From: an uncultured Oscillospiraceae bacterium
GTDB taxonomy: Bacteria > Bacillota_A > Clostridia > Oscillospirales > Oscillospiraceae
Assembly: GCA_900770015.1 (NCBI GenBank)
Contig: CAAGIU010000151.1
Span: 1-9,994, forward strand
DNA: 9,994 nucleotides
Direction: 5' to 3'
Part shown: positions 1-6,074 of the stretch, piece by piece
Position numbering within the stretch: the stretch's first letter is position 1
Layout: each line of letters opens with the position of its first letter
The notes under the pieces: model-generated
What the model was told of the DNA's origin: nothing
Seen by the model: the letters and a program-made list of their open reading frames with translations, nothing else
Database searches by the model: none
Position numbers and translations under genes: made by a program

Positions 1-29
1 CCACTCTCCACTCTTCACTCTCCAATCTA
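1..29. repeat. Tandem pyrimidine heptad repeat (edge of window)
   Basis: About four copies of a 7-base unit lie head to tail: CACTCTC at 2-8, CACTCTT at 9-15, CACTCTC at 16-22 and a decayed CAATCTA at 23-29. One strand is entirely pyrimidine apart from the regularly spaced A. The array probably continues to the left of the window. No gene is readable through it. Short heptad arrays of this kind occur between genes in gut Clostridia, but that statement is from memory; only the periodicity is seen here. Confidence 0.75.
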
Positions 30-35
30 ACTGTA

Positions 36-79
36 AAATTACAATTTGTCGAAATGCTGAGTCAAACCGATATGCACAT
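36..79 (+). repeat. 44-bp upstream block, copy A
   Basis: This block matches the reverse complement of 9867-9910 at 41 of 44 positions without gaps; the three differences are at 41, 60 and 64. It ends 37 bases before the GTG start of the sugar transferase and points toward it, just as copy B points toward the exporter operon. It contains TGTCGAA at 47-53. An ATG at 54 inside the block opens a frame into the sugar transferase, but lying within a repeat and lacking a Shine-Dalgarno sequence it is unlikely to be a start. Confidence 0.85.
47..53 (+). promoter_or_regulatory. Candidate Spo0A box (copy A)
   Basis: The heptamer TGTCGAA is the established consensus for Spo0A binding in Bacilli and Clostridia. 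Thirteen bases downstream copy A has AGTCAAA, a degraded second half, where copy B has CGTCGAA. A seven-base match alone can arise by chance; the support is that it is kept in both copies of the surrounding block and lies upstream of an exopolysaccharide-type operon. Confidence 0.35.
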
Positions 80-100
80 AATCCAATCGAACTACAGAAA

Positions 101-106
101 AAGGAG
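101..106 (+). promoter_or_regulatory. Ribosome binding site deciding the GTG start
   Basis: AAGGAG sits 10 bases before the GTG at 117. No comparable sequence precedes the ATG at 54 or the ATG at 72, both in the same frame. This site decides the start of the sugar transferase. Confidence 0.75.
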
Positions 107-116
107 CGTGGACAGG

Positions 117-734
117 GTGTACCGCAGATTCATCAAACGGATTCTGGATTTCACGATCTGCCTGTGCGGGCTGGTGGTGCTGGCAATTCCCATGCTGGTC
201 ATCGCCGTCATCATCCGGCTGGACAGCGAAGGCGGTGCGATTTTCAAGCAGAAGCGTCTGGGAAAGAACAAAAAAATCATCACCGTCTATAAATTCAGAA
301 CCATGGTGCCCAATGCCTATGCCATCGGCGGCACCAGGACCTACGAAAATGACCCGAGAATCACCAGAGTGGGCGCGTTTCTGCGCAGAACCAGCCTGGA
401 CGAGACACCCCAGCTGTGGAACATCCTCAAGGGCGACATGAGCATCATCGGCCCCCGGCCCATCCTGGCGGAAGAGGAAGCCGAGGTGGACTGCCCCGAG
501 CTGTATCAGGATCGCTACAGCGTCCTGCCCGGACTGTTCTGCTCCGTGGATCTTGACTACCGTGCCACCGCCACCAGAACAACCCAGTTCCAGATGGATC
601 AGGAATACGTGCGCAATATGTCCTTCCGGGAGGACTGCCGCATTTTCCTGGGAGCCATCAAACCCGTCGTCTCCGGCAGCAATGTCTACAAGGAGCCGGC
701 ATCCGAAACCAAGGAAGGGGATCAGGAAGCATGA
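117..734 (+). CDS. Membrane sugar-phosphate transferase (bacterial sugar transferase family)
   Basis: A 205-residue enzyme of the PglC/WcaJ type, expected to move a sugar phosphate from a nucleotide sugar to undecaprenyl phosphate at the inner face of the membrane, the first step of a repeat-unit polysaccharide. The GTG start is chosen because of AAGGAG at 101-106 and because [11 protein letters not shown] is a normal family beginning. One hydrophobic membrane segment spans about residues 12-33. Family motifs follow in order: FKQKRLGKN (43-51), KFRTM (59-63), [17 protein letters not shown] (93-109) with the catalytic Asp95-Glu96 pair, and GPRP (112-115). The usual PGLTGxxQVxGR stretch near the end is replaced by [17 protein letters not shown], so it is a divergent subgroup and its sugar cannot be predicted. 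It overlaps the next gene by 4 bases (ATGA), so the two are probably translationally coupled. Confidence 0.9.
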   Translation: MYRRFIKRILDFTICLCGLVVLAIPMLVIAVIIRLDSEGGAIFKQKRLGKNKKIITVYKFRTMVPNAYAIGGTRTYENDPRITRVGAFLRRTSLDETPQLWNILKGDMSIIGPRPILAEEEAEVDCPELYQDRYSVLPGLFCSVDLDYRATATRTTQFQMDQEYVRNMSFREDCRIFLGAIKPVVSGSNVYKEPASETKEGDQEA

Positions 735-1867
735 ATTCCACATTATGCGGACATCTTTGCATCGTATTTGCTCTGGAGCACTATAACCCCCTGGGTATGC
801 TCCGGGGTCTGGGAGAAAACGGGGTCAATCCCGTCTATATCTCCATCAAGCGCCGGGGAGAGGTGGCCACCAAGAGCCGCTTCATCTCCAGGCTCCACCG
901 GGCGGACACCATCGAGGACGGCTACCGGCTCCTGCTGCGCGAGTACGGTGATTTTGATTGGGAGCACCGGCCCATTCTCTTTTTCTCCGACGACAAATCC
1001 ATGGGCTTTTTCGACGAGCACTACGACGAAGTCAAGGACAAATTCATCCTCTACAATGCCCGAACCCCCGGACGCATCAATCAGTTCATGGACAAATACG
1101 CGGTGCAGCAGCTGGCGAAGAAGCACGGACTGAAGGTTCTCGACTCCTATGTGGTGAACCGGGGCGAAATCCCCGAAGGGCTCACCTACCCCGTCATCAC
1201 TAAGGACATCTCCCCCAACTCCGGCTCCTGGAAGGCCGATGTGTTCATCTGCCGGGACGAAGAAGCGCTGAAAAAGGCCTACGAGCAGATCACCAGCCCC
1301 GTGGTCATGCTCCAGCGGTTCGTGGACAAGAAAAACGAGCTGGCGCTGCAGGGCTACACCATCCGCCACGGGCAGGAAATGCAGATCATCACCGCCATGA
1401 ACTGGAAATACCTCATCGAAGGCTATTACAGCCCCTACCATGATGTCTACCCCCTGCAAAATCCCGAGCTGGAGCGGAAGCTGCAGGCCATGTTCCGGGA
1501 AATCGGCTTTGAGGGCGTCTTCGAGGTGGAATTCCTCATCGATCAGGACGACACCCCCTACTTCCTGGAAATCAACTTCCGGGCCTCCGCCTGGAACCAC
1601 ACCACCAATTTTGCCGGCATGGCGGAGTCCTACCTGTGGGCCAAGGGCATGCTGAACGGCCACATCGATGAAAGCGACCGCAGGGACTTTGCCCCCTTCA
1701 CCTCCATGTCCGAGATCATCGACTACGGCAAGCGGGTGGACAGCGGCAAAATCACCCTGGCCCAGTGGCTCAGCGATTTCAAGCAGGCAAAGTGCACCTA
1801 CTACTACAACGAAAACGACATGGGCCCCTGGGAATATGTCAGCGACAAGTGGGATTCCTACAAATGA
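731..1867 (+). CDS. ATP-grasp domain protein in polysaccharide operon
   Basis: A 378-residue soluble protein with an ATP-grasp fold of the carbamoyl-phosphate synthase/carboxylate-amine ligase kind. The N-terminal third (1-110) resembles a pre-ATP-grasp domain. The nucleotide-binding region includes PVITKDISPNSGSWK (154-168) and the LQRFVDKKNEL stretch (194-204). The metal-binding part is FEVEFLID (264-271) followed by YFLEINFRASAWNHT (277-291), where Glu280 and Asn282 are the expected Mg ligands. Such enzymes join a carboxylate to an amine or similar nucleophile through an acyl phosphate. Located between a sugar transferase (4-bp overlap) and glycosyltransferases, it may attach an amino-acid-like group to a sugar or make a precursor; this is inference. 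The ATG at 731 is supported by AGGA shortly upstream and by the ATGA overlap. The substrate is unknown. Confidence 0.85.
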   Translation: MNSTLCGHLCIVFALEHYNPLGMLRGLGENGVNPVYISIKRRGEVATKSRFISRLHRADTIEDGYRLLLREYGDFDWEHRPILFFSDDKSMGFFDEHYDEVKDKFILYNARTPGRINQFMDKYAVQQLAKKHGLKVLDSYVVNRGEIPEGLTYPVITKDISPNSGSWKADVFICRDEEALKKAYEQITSPVVMLQRFVDKKNELALQGYTIRHGQEMQIITAMNWKYLIEGYYSPYHDVYPLQNPELERKLQAMFREIGFEGVFEVEFLIDQDDTPYFLEINFRASAWNHTTNFAGMAESYLWAKGMLNGHIDESDRRDFAPFTSMSEIIDYGKRVDSGKITLAQWLSDFKQAKCTYYYNENDMGPWEYVSDKWDSYK

Positions 1868-1870
1868 GGG
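1866..1870 (+). promoter_or_regulatory. Ribosome binding site deciding the TTG start
   Basis: GAGGG overlaps the TGA stop of the ATP-grasp gene and lies 7 bases before the TTG at 1878. It supports a rare TTG start where no in-frame ATG or GTG fits the family's N terminus. Confidence 0.7.
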
Positions 1871-1877
1871 CACGGCA

Positions 1878-3074
1878 TTGAAAATTCTGGTTGTCTGTCA
1901 GTATTATTACCCCGAGCAGTTCCGCATCAACGAGGTCTGCCAGGAGCTGGTGCGCCGGGGCCATGAGGTCACCGTGCTCACCGGTCAGCCTAACTACCCT
2001 GCGGGAGAGATCTTCCCGGGATACGAAAACCGCTTTACGGAAATCCACAACGGGGTGCGCATCCTGCGGTGCAAAATCCGCCCCCGAAAGCAGGGCGCAG
2101 TCAATCTGGCCCGGAATTATCTCAGCTTCCTGCTGTCTGCCAACCGGGCTGTGAAAAAACTGGAGCATGACTTCGACGTGATCTACGTCTACCAGCTCTC
2201 CCCCGTGACCATGGCGGTGCCCGCGCTGAAATTCAAGAAAAAGACCGGCCTGCCGCTGTACCTGTACTGCCTGGACCTGTGGCCGGATTCCATCCGGGAT
2301 GTATTGCCCAGCACAAAATCTCCCATTTACCGGCTGATGCGCGCCTGGTGCGTAAAAATTTACAACGGCGCAGACCATATCGGCGTCACTTCCCCGCCCT
2401 TCCGGGAGTATCTGCATGAAGTCTGCCGGGTGCCCATGGAAAAGCTCTCCTACCTGCCCCAGCACGGGGAGGACATGATGCTCTCCGGCGACCTGACCGC
2501 CCGGGACAACGGATGCACGGACATTGTGTTCCTGGGAAATGTTGGCGCGGCCCAGGATCTGGAAACCGTGGCCAGGGCTGTGAGCAGGATGCGCACCGAT
2601 AAGCCCTTCTGCATCCACATTGTGGGCATCGGCTCCGCTTTGGAGTCGCTGAAAGCATGCGTGCAGGAGCTGGGGGTGCAGGAGCATTTCCGGTTCCACG
2701 GGCGGCATCCCATCACCGAAATGCCGGACTTCTACCGGCTGGCCGATGCCTGCCTGCTGACGCTCTACAGCGACAATGCGGCGGGCAGCACCATCCCCGG
2801 AAAGCTCCAGGGCTATATGAGCGCCGGGAAGCCCGTCATCGCCGCCATCAACGGCGCGGCGGCCCAGGTGATCCGGGAGGTCGACTGCGGCATCTGCGTT
2901 GCCTCCGGGGATGCGGAAGGGCTTGCCGAGGCGCTGACCGATTTCATCGAGCACCCGGAACGCTACAGCCACTGCGGCAGCAGCGGGCGGCGCTATTATG
3001 AAGCGCATTTCTCCCTGGATATGTTCGTCACCGGCCTGGAAAAACGGCTGGAGGAACTGATTGGGCAAAACTGA
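1878..3074 (+). CDS. GT4-type glycosyltransferase, WbuB-like
   Basis: A 398-residue GT-B fold retaining glycosyltransferase, expected to add a sugar to a lipid-linked intermediate on the cytoplasmic side. The start is the TTG at 1878: GAGGG stands 7 bases upstream, and the encoded LKILVVCQYYYPEQFRINEV (1-20) aligns with the usual MKILVV...YFPE...RI opening of the family. The same frame stays open upstream only as a shadow of the ATP-grasp gene. N-terminal acceptor-domain marks include TVLTGQPNYPAG (32-43) and CLDLWPDS (131-138). The donor-side domain shows VFLGNVGAAQDLE (217-229) and the sugar-nucleotide-binding region from GSTIPGKLQGYMSAGKP (303-319) through INGAAAQVI. WbuB-type enzymes often transfer N-acetylated amino sugars, but donor specificity cannot be read here. 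The gap to the previous gene is 10 bases and to the next 24. Confidence 0.9.
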   Translation: MKILVVCQYYYPEQFRINEVCQELVRRGHEVTVLTGQPNYPAGEIFPGYENRFTEIHNGVRILRCKIRPRKQGAVNLARNYLSFLLSANRAVKKLEHDFDVIYVYQLSPVTMAVPALKFKKKTGLPLYLYCLDLWPDSIRDVLPSTKSPIYRLMRAWCVKIYNGADHIGVTSPPFREYLHEVCRVPMEKLSYLPQHGEDMMLSGDLTARDNGCTDIVFLGNVGAAQDLETVARAVSRMRTDKPFCIHIVGIGSALESLKACVQELGVQEHFRFHGRHPITEMPDFYRLADACLLTLYSDNAAGSTIPGKLQGYMSAGKPVIAAINGAAAQVIREVDCGICVASGDAEGLAEALTDFIEHPERYSHCGSSGRRYYEAHFSLDMFVTGLEKRLEELIGQN

Positions 3075-3083
3075 GACTCCCCC

Positions 3084-3090
3084 GGAAGGA
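3084..3090 (+). promoter_or_regulatory. Ribosome binding site for second glycosyltransferase
   Basis: GGAAGGA ends 8 bases before the ATG at 3099. It overlaps an earlier in-frame ATG at 3090, which is therefore too close to be served by it, so the second ATG is preferred. Confidence 0.65.
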
Positions 3091-3098
3091 TGGAAGCC

Positions 3099-4292
3099 AT
3101 GCGAATTCTGATGATCAACATCTGCTGCGGTACGGGAAGCACCGGGCGCATCTGCACCGATCTGGCAGCCCGGCTGGAAGAGGCGGGGCATGAAGTGAAA
3201 ATCGCCTACGCCCGGGATGGTCTGCCGGAATGGGCAGAAAAATACGCCGTCCGCATCGGCACCACAGCGGATGTGCTCTGCCACGCTGCCAGCGCCCGAC
3301 TGCTGGATAATGCCGGATTCGCCAGCCGCCGGGCCACCGCGAAATTCCTGCGGTGGGTACGGGAGTTCGACCCCGACATCATCCACCTGCACAACCTCCA
3401 CGGCTATTATATCCACGTGGGGCTGCTCTTTGACTATCTGAAGCAATCCGGCAAGCGGGTCATCTGGACCCTCCACGACGGCTGGGCATTCTCCGGCCAC
3501 AGCGCCCTGTGCGACCTCACCGGCTGCACCCGCTGGGAGACCGGCTGCCATGACTGCCCCCAGCGCAATGTCTACCCCCAGTCCTTCCCGGACCGCTCCC
3601 GGCAGAACTGGCAGAAGAAAAAGGAATGCTTCACCGGAGTGCCAAAGCTCACCATCGTCACCCCCTCCCGGTGGCTGGCAGACCAGGTGCGGCGCTCCTT
3701 TCTGGGGCAGTACCCAGTGACGGTGATTCCCAACGGCATCAATACCTCCGTTTTCCGGCCCACGGACAGCGATTTTCGCAAGCGACACCGGCTGGAGAGC
3801 AAGCGGGTGCTGCTGGGCGCCGCCAGCCCCTTCAACGAAATGAAGGGCTTTTCCGACTATCTCAAGCTGGCGCAAATGCTGGATGACCGCTACCAGGTTG
3901 TTCTCATCGGCCTGACCCGGCGGCAGATTTCCGCTCTGCCGGAGAACATTCTGGGTCTGGAGCGGACAAGCAGCCTGCAGGAGCTGGCCTGCGCCTACTC
4001 CGCCGCCGATCTCTTTGTCAACCTGACCTACTGCGACACCTACCCGGGCGTAAATCTGGAGGCCAGCGCCTGCGGCACCCCGGTGGTCACCTACGCCACA
4101 GGCGGCAGCCCCGAAAGCGCCTTCCTCTGCGCCGGTGTGGTGGAAAAGGGCGACATCCCCGCCATGGCCGATGCCATCCGGGCATATTTCGAGCCCCCCA
4201 AGGAAACCGCCACGCTGTCTGAGACGGACATCCGCGCTCTGGACAACAGCACCGCCATTGATGCCTATGAGGCGCTTTACGAAGCCCGATAA
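3099..4292 (+). CDS. GT4-type glycosyltransferase, WcaC-like
   Basis: A 397-residue GT-B glycosyltransferase similar to the colanic-acid type WcaC group, likely acting on the lipid-linked repeat unit in the cytoplasm. The ATG at 3099 is chosen over 3090 because GGAAGGA is correctly spaced from it and MRILMIN matches the family N terminus. Motifs: CCGTGSTGRICTDLA (9-23), a glycine-rich loop typical of the group; IIHLHNLHGYY (94-104); TLHDGWAFSGHSALC (124-138); four cysteines at 138, 143, 150 and 153 in a C-x4-C-x6-C-x2-C pattern ending CPQ; VIPNGINTSVFRP (209-221); and the donor-binding PGVNLEASACGTPVV (316-330) holding the EX7E-like segment, followed by TGGSPE. The cysteine cluster is recurrent in this family as I know it and could bind zinc. 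This is the last gene of the operon; the hairpin at 4300-4331 follows 7 bases after its stop. Confidence 0.9.
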   Translation: MRILMINICCGTGSTGRICTDLAARLEEAGHEVKIAYARDGLPEWAEKYAVRIGTTADVLCHAASARLLDNAGFASRRATAKFLRWVREFDPDIIHLHNLHGYYIHVGLLFDYLKQSGKRVIWTLHDGWAFSGHSALCDLTGCTRWETGCHDCPQRNVYPQSFPDRSRQNWQKKKECFTGVPKLTIVTPSRWLADQVRRSFLGQYPVTVIPNGINTSVFRPTDSDFRKRHRLESKRVLLGAASPFNEMKGFSDYLKLAQMLDDRYQVVLIGLTRRQISALPENILGLERTSSLQELACAYSAADLFVNLTYCDTYPGVNLEASACGTPVVTYATGGSPESAFLCAGVVEKGDIPAMADAIRAYFEPPKETATLSETDIRALDNSTAIDAYEALYEAR

Positions 4293-4299
4293 CACCAGA

Positions 4300-4331
4300 C
4301 CCCCTCAACCGGGATTTTCCGGTTGAGGGGG
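4300..4331. terminator. Bidirectional hairpin between convergent operons
   Basis: A perfect 13-bp inverted repeat: CCCCCTCAACCGG at 4300-4312 pairs with CCGGTTGAGGGGG at 4319-4331 around a 6-base loop. It lies in the 50-base gap between two stop codons facing each other (TAA ending at 4292 and TAA at 4345-4343 on the minus strand). The T-rich tract after it on the plus strand (TTCTATCTTCTTA) is moderate and on the minus strand weak, so termination efficiency is uncertain although the stem is very stable. Confidence 0.8.
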
Positions 4332-4342
4332 GTTCTATCTTC

Positions 4343-6070
4343 TTACCCGAAGGCGCTGATTGTCTCCACGGAGGTGTCGATTTCCAGGACGTCGTAGTAC
4401 TTGTAGTGGAAGGAGCTTCCCTCCTCGATGCCGGACAGAAGCTGTGCATATTCTCCGTCGGAGAAGCCCAGCTCCACGGTCACGGGGGCGGTGGGCTCGC
4501 CGGTTTTCTCATCCAGAGCCGTGTACATCACGGTTTTGCTTCCCTGCTCCGTCAGCGCCGCCACGGGGACGGTGAGGCAGTCGTCCATGGTCTCCAGGGG
4601 AATGGTCACACTGGCGTTCATGCCGGGGAGCATGTCCTCCTTCCAGGGCAGCTCCACCGTGACGGTGAATTTGCTGCTGCCGCCGGAATTGGTGCCAAAG
4701 GAGGAAATTTCTGTAACTGTGCCGGAGAACGCCCGGTTGGGCAGAGCTTCCAGGGTGATATCCGCCGTCAGACCCACCTGCAAAGAAGCAATGTCGGCTT
4801 CATCGATGGGCAGAGACAGCTCCATAATGTCCATGGGGATGACGGTGCACAATGTGGTGGTATCGGTGCCGTAAAGGCTTGATTGCTGCTGGCCCCCGGA
4901 GCTTCCGCCGCCAACCATGCCGGAGATCTGACCCCAATTGCTGGAGCCGCTGCCGCCGCTGGGACGGCTGCCGCCCTGGTCTGCGCCGGGATTTTCACCG
5001 GGCTGGGCAGGATCGGTGGATTCCGTGGGATCAGACGGGTCCGACGGGTCTGTGGGGTCGGTTTCCGATTCGCCGGGCTGGGTGGGCTCGGTGGGTTCCT
5101 CCGGGTCCGGGGTAACCGGCACATTGCCGATCTTGATGACCCAGTAGGTATTGTCCGAAGCGTAGGCGTACAGGAGGATGTCCCCCTGGGTGACCGCAGC
5201 AATGCTCCATTCACCACCGGAATAGACAAACACGGTCTCCGGCGAGCAGATATCCACAGCATCGGAAACCACAAGGCTGACGCCGCTGGTATCCAGGAAG
5301 TCCGTGATGATGCAGGGGGTGGTGCCGGTTTTGGCCTCCCACATTCCGTCCTCCCGGATGCCGGTGATCAGGCGTACATAGCCGTTGTAGACTTCGTCAT
5401 CGTCACCCGCCGGGGTGTTGGCGGCGAGAAATGTCAGCTTCCCCCCTGCGCCCCCGGACAGCTTCGCAATCATGGTCTTGTCCAGATCGGACACCATGCC
5501 GTCGCAGGGTGCGGTGACAACGCCGTCCTGGTGGAGCCGGAACAGATCCAGCAGCAGCTGCTCATACTCCCGGTGCTGCTCCGACAGGTTCAGATACTGG
5601 GTGTAGTAGGTCAGCTTGGCGTCATCGATCTGCGTTCCGTTCACGCAGAGCTTGCCTTCCTCGTTCACGGTGATGATACCGGGGGTGATTTTGTTTTTTG
5701 CCGTCTGCAGCCGGCTGCCGATTTCGTCCAGGGAATCCTGCACCGCTTTCACCGCAGTCATCACGGAAACATCGTCCACTCTGGCAATGGGGTCTCCCTG
5801 TTTCACCGTGTCGCCGTTGGCCACCATATATTCCGTCACCAGCACTTCTGCCGGGACGCTGACGGTCTTGCTCTCCGGCACTTCCAGAGCCGCGCCGGAA
5901 TAAATGGCTCTGGTCAGGCTCCTGCGTTCCGGCACGCCGGAGAGGATACTGACCTTGATATCTTCCACTTCCTGTTTGGCCGAAAGCCGCGGCATGGCTG
6001 CCAGACCCGCCACCATGGCGGCGGTGAGGACAAGCAGGAAGAAGGTTCTGACAGGATGTTTTTTTCTCAT
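4343..6070 (-). CDS. Second ABC exporter adaptor (MacA/HlyD-type) with Pro/Thr-rich linker
   Basis: A 575-residue membrane fusion protein, last in the exporter operon. The ATG at 6070 is chosen because GGAGGC (6078-6083) stands 7 bases upstream; it begins 4 bases after the permease stop. A signal anchor covers about residues 8-27. The first lipoyl half is 57-100 (VPAEV, NGDTVKQGD); a short helical pair lies at 102-126 and 151-180; the second lipoyl half is near 183-200 (GVVTAPCDGMVSD). A region of unknown fold then covers 215-319, followed by a low-complexity linker rich in Pro, Thr, Ser, Asp and Glu (320-365) and a Gly/Ser stretch (366-396). The beta-barrel part resumes near 405 with SLPIDEADIASLQVG and FSGTVTEIS (448-456), then the membrane-proximal part. 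It probably bridges permease and cell wall space; substrate unknown. The linker is unusual for the family. Confidence 0.85.
   Translation of the reverse strand: MRKKHPVRTFFLLVLTAAMVAGLAAMPRLSAKQEVEDIKVSILSGVPERRSLTRAIYSGAALEVPESKTVSVPAEVLVTEYMVANGDTVKQGDPIARVDDVSVMTAVKAVQDSLDEIGSRLQTAKNKITPGIITVNEEGKLCVNGTQIDDAKLTYYTQYLNLSEQHREYEQLLLDLFRLHQDGVVTAPCDGMVSDLDKTMIAKLSGGAGGKLTFLAANTPAGDDDEVYNGYVRLITGIREDGMWEAKTGTTPCIITDFLDTSGVSLVVSDAVDICSPETVFVYSGGEWSIAAVTQGDILLYAYASDNTYWVIKIGNVPVTPDPEEPTEPTQPGESETDPTDPSDPSDPTESTDPAQPGENPGADQGGSRPSGGSGSSNWGQISGMVGGGSSGGQQQSSLYGTDTTTLCTVIPMDIMELSLPIDEADIASLQVGLTADITLEALPNRAFSGTVTEISSFGTNSGGSSKFTVTVELPWKEDMLPGMNASVTIPLETMDDCLTVPVAALTEQGSKTVMYTALDEKTGEPTAPVTVELGFSDGEYAQLLSGIEEGSSFHYKYYDVLEIDTSVETISAFG
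4883..5113 (-). repeat. Low-complexity coding segment of second adaptor
   Basis: This DNA encodes residues 320-396 of the second adaptor. The first part alternates Pro with Thr, Ser, Asp or Glu, giving short units such as TDPSDPSDP, and at DNA level repeats a GACGGGTCC-like motif around 5030-5060. The second part is Gly/Ser/Gln rich. Such segments usually form extended, flexible, wall-spanning linkers, and repeat number may vary between strains by slippage; that is inference. Confidence 0.8.
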
Positions 6071-6074
6071 GGAA

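Noticed and set aside
47..82. A sigma-A promoter inside copy A (TTGTCG with GATATG at 17-base spacing)
   Set aside because: The -10 matches only about half of the consensus, too weak to call, although the bases are the same in both copies.
54..116. N-terminal extension of the sugar transferase from ATG 54
   Set aside because: It lies in the 44-bp repeat block, has no ribosome binding site and adds residues not typical of the family; GTG 117 with AAGGAG is better.
743..1873. Long minus-strand frame opposite the ATP-grasp gene
   Set aside because: A shadow with Val/Gly/His-rich composition and no domain; the plus-strand gene has clear motifs and coupling.
1668..1877. N-terminal extension of the first glycosyltransferase
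   Set aside because: This is an out-of-frame reading of the ATP-grasp gene with Ser/Pro/Thr-rich shadow composition; the family N terminus begins at the TTG at 1878.
1839..4295. 818-codon minus-strand open frame opposite both glycosyltransferases
   Set aside because: It mirrors two well-supported genes; its Gly/Ala/His/Gln-rich composition is what GC-rich codon bias gives on the opposite strand, and no motif is recognisable.
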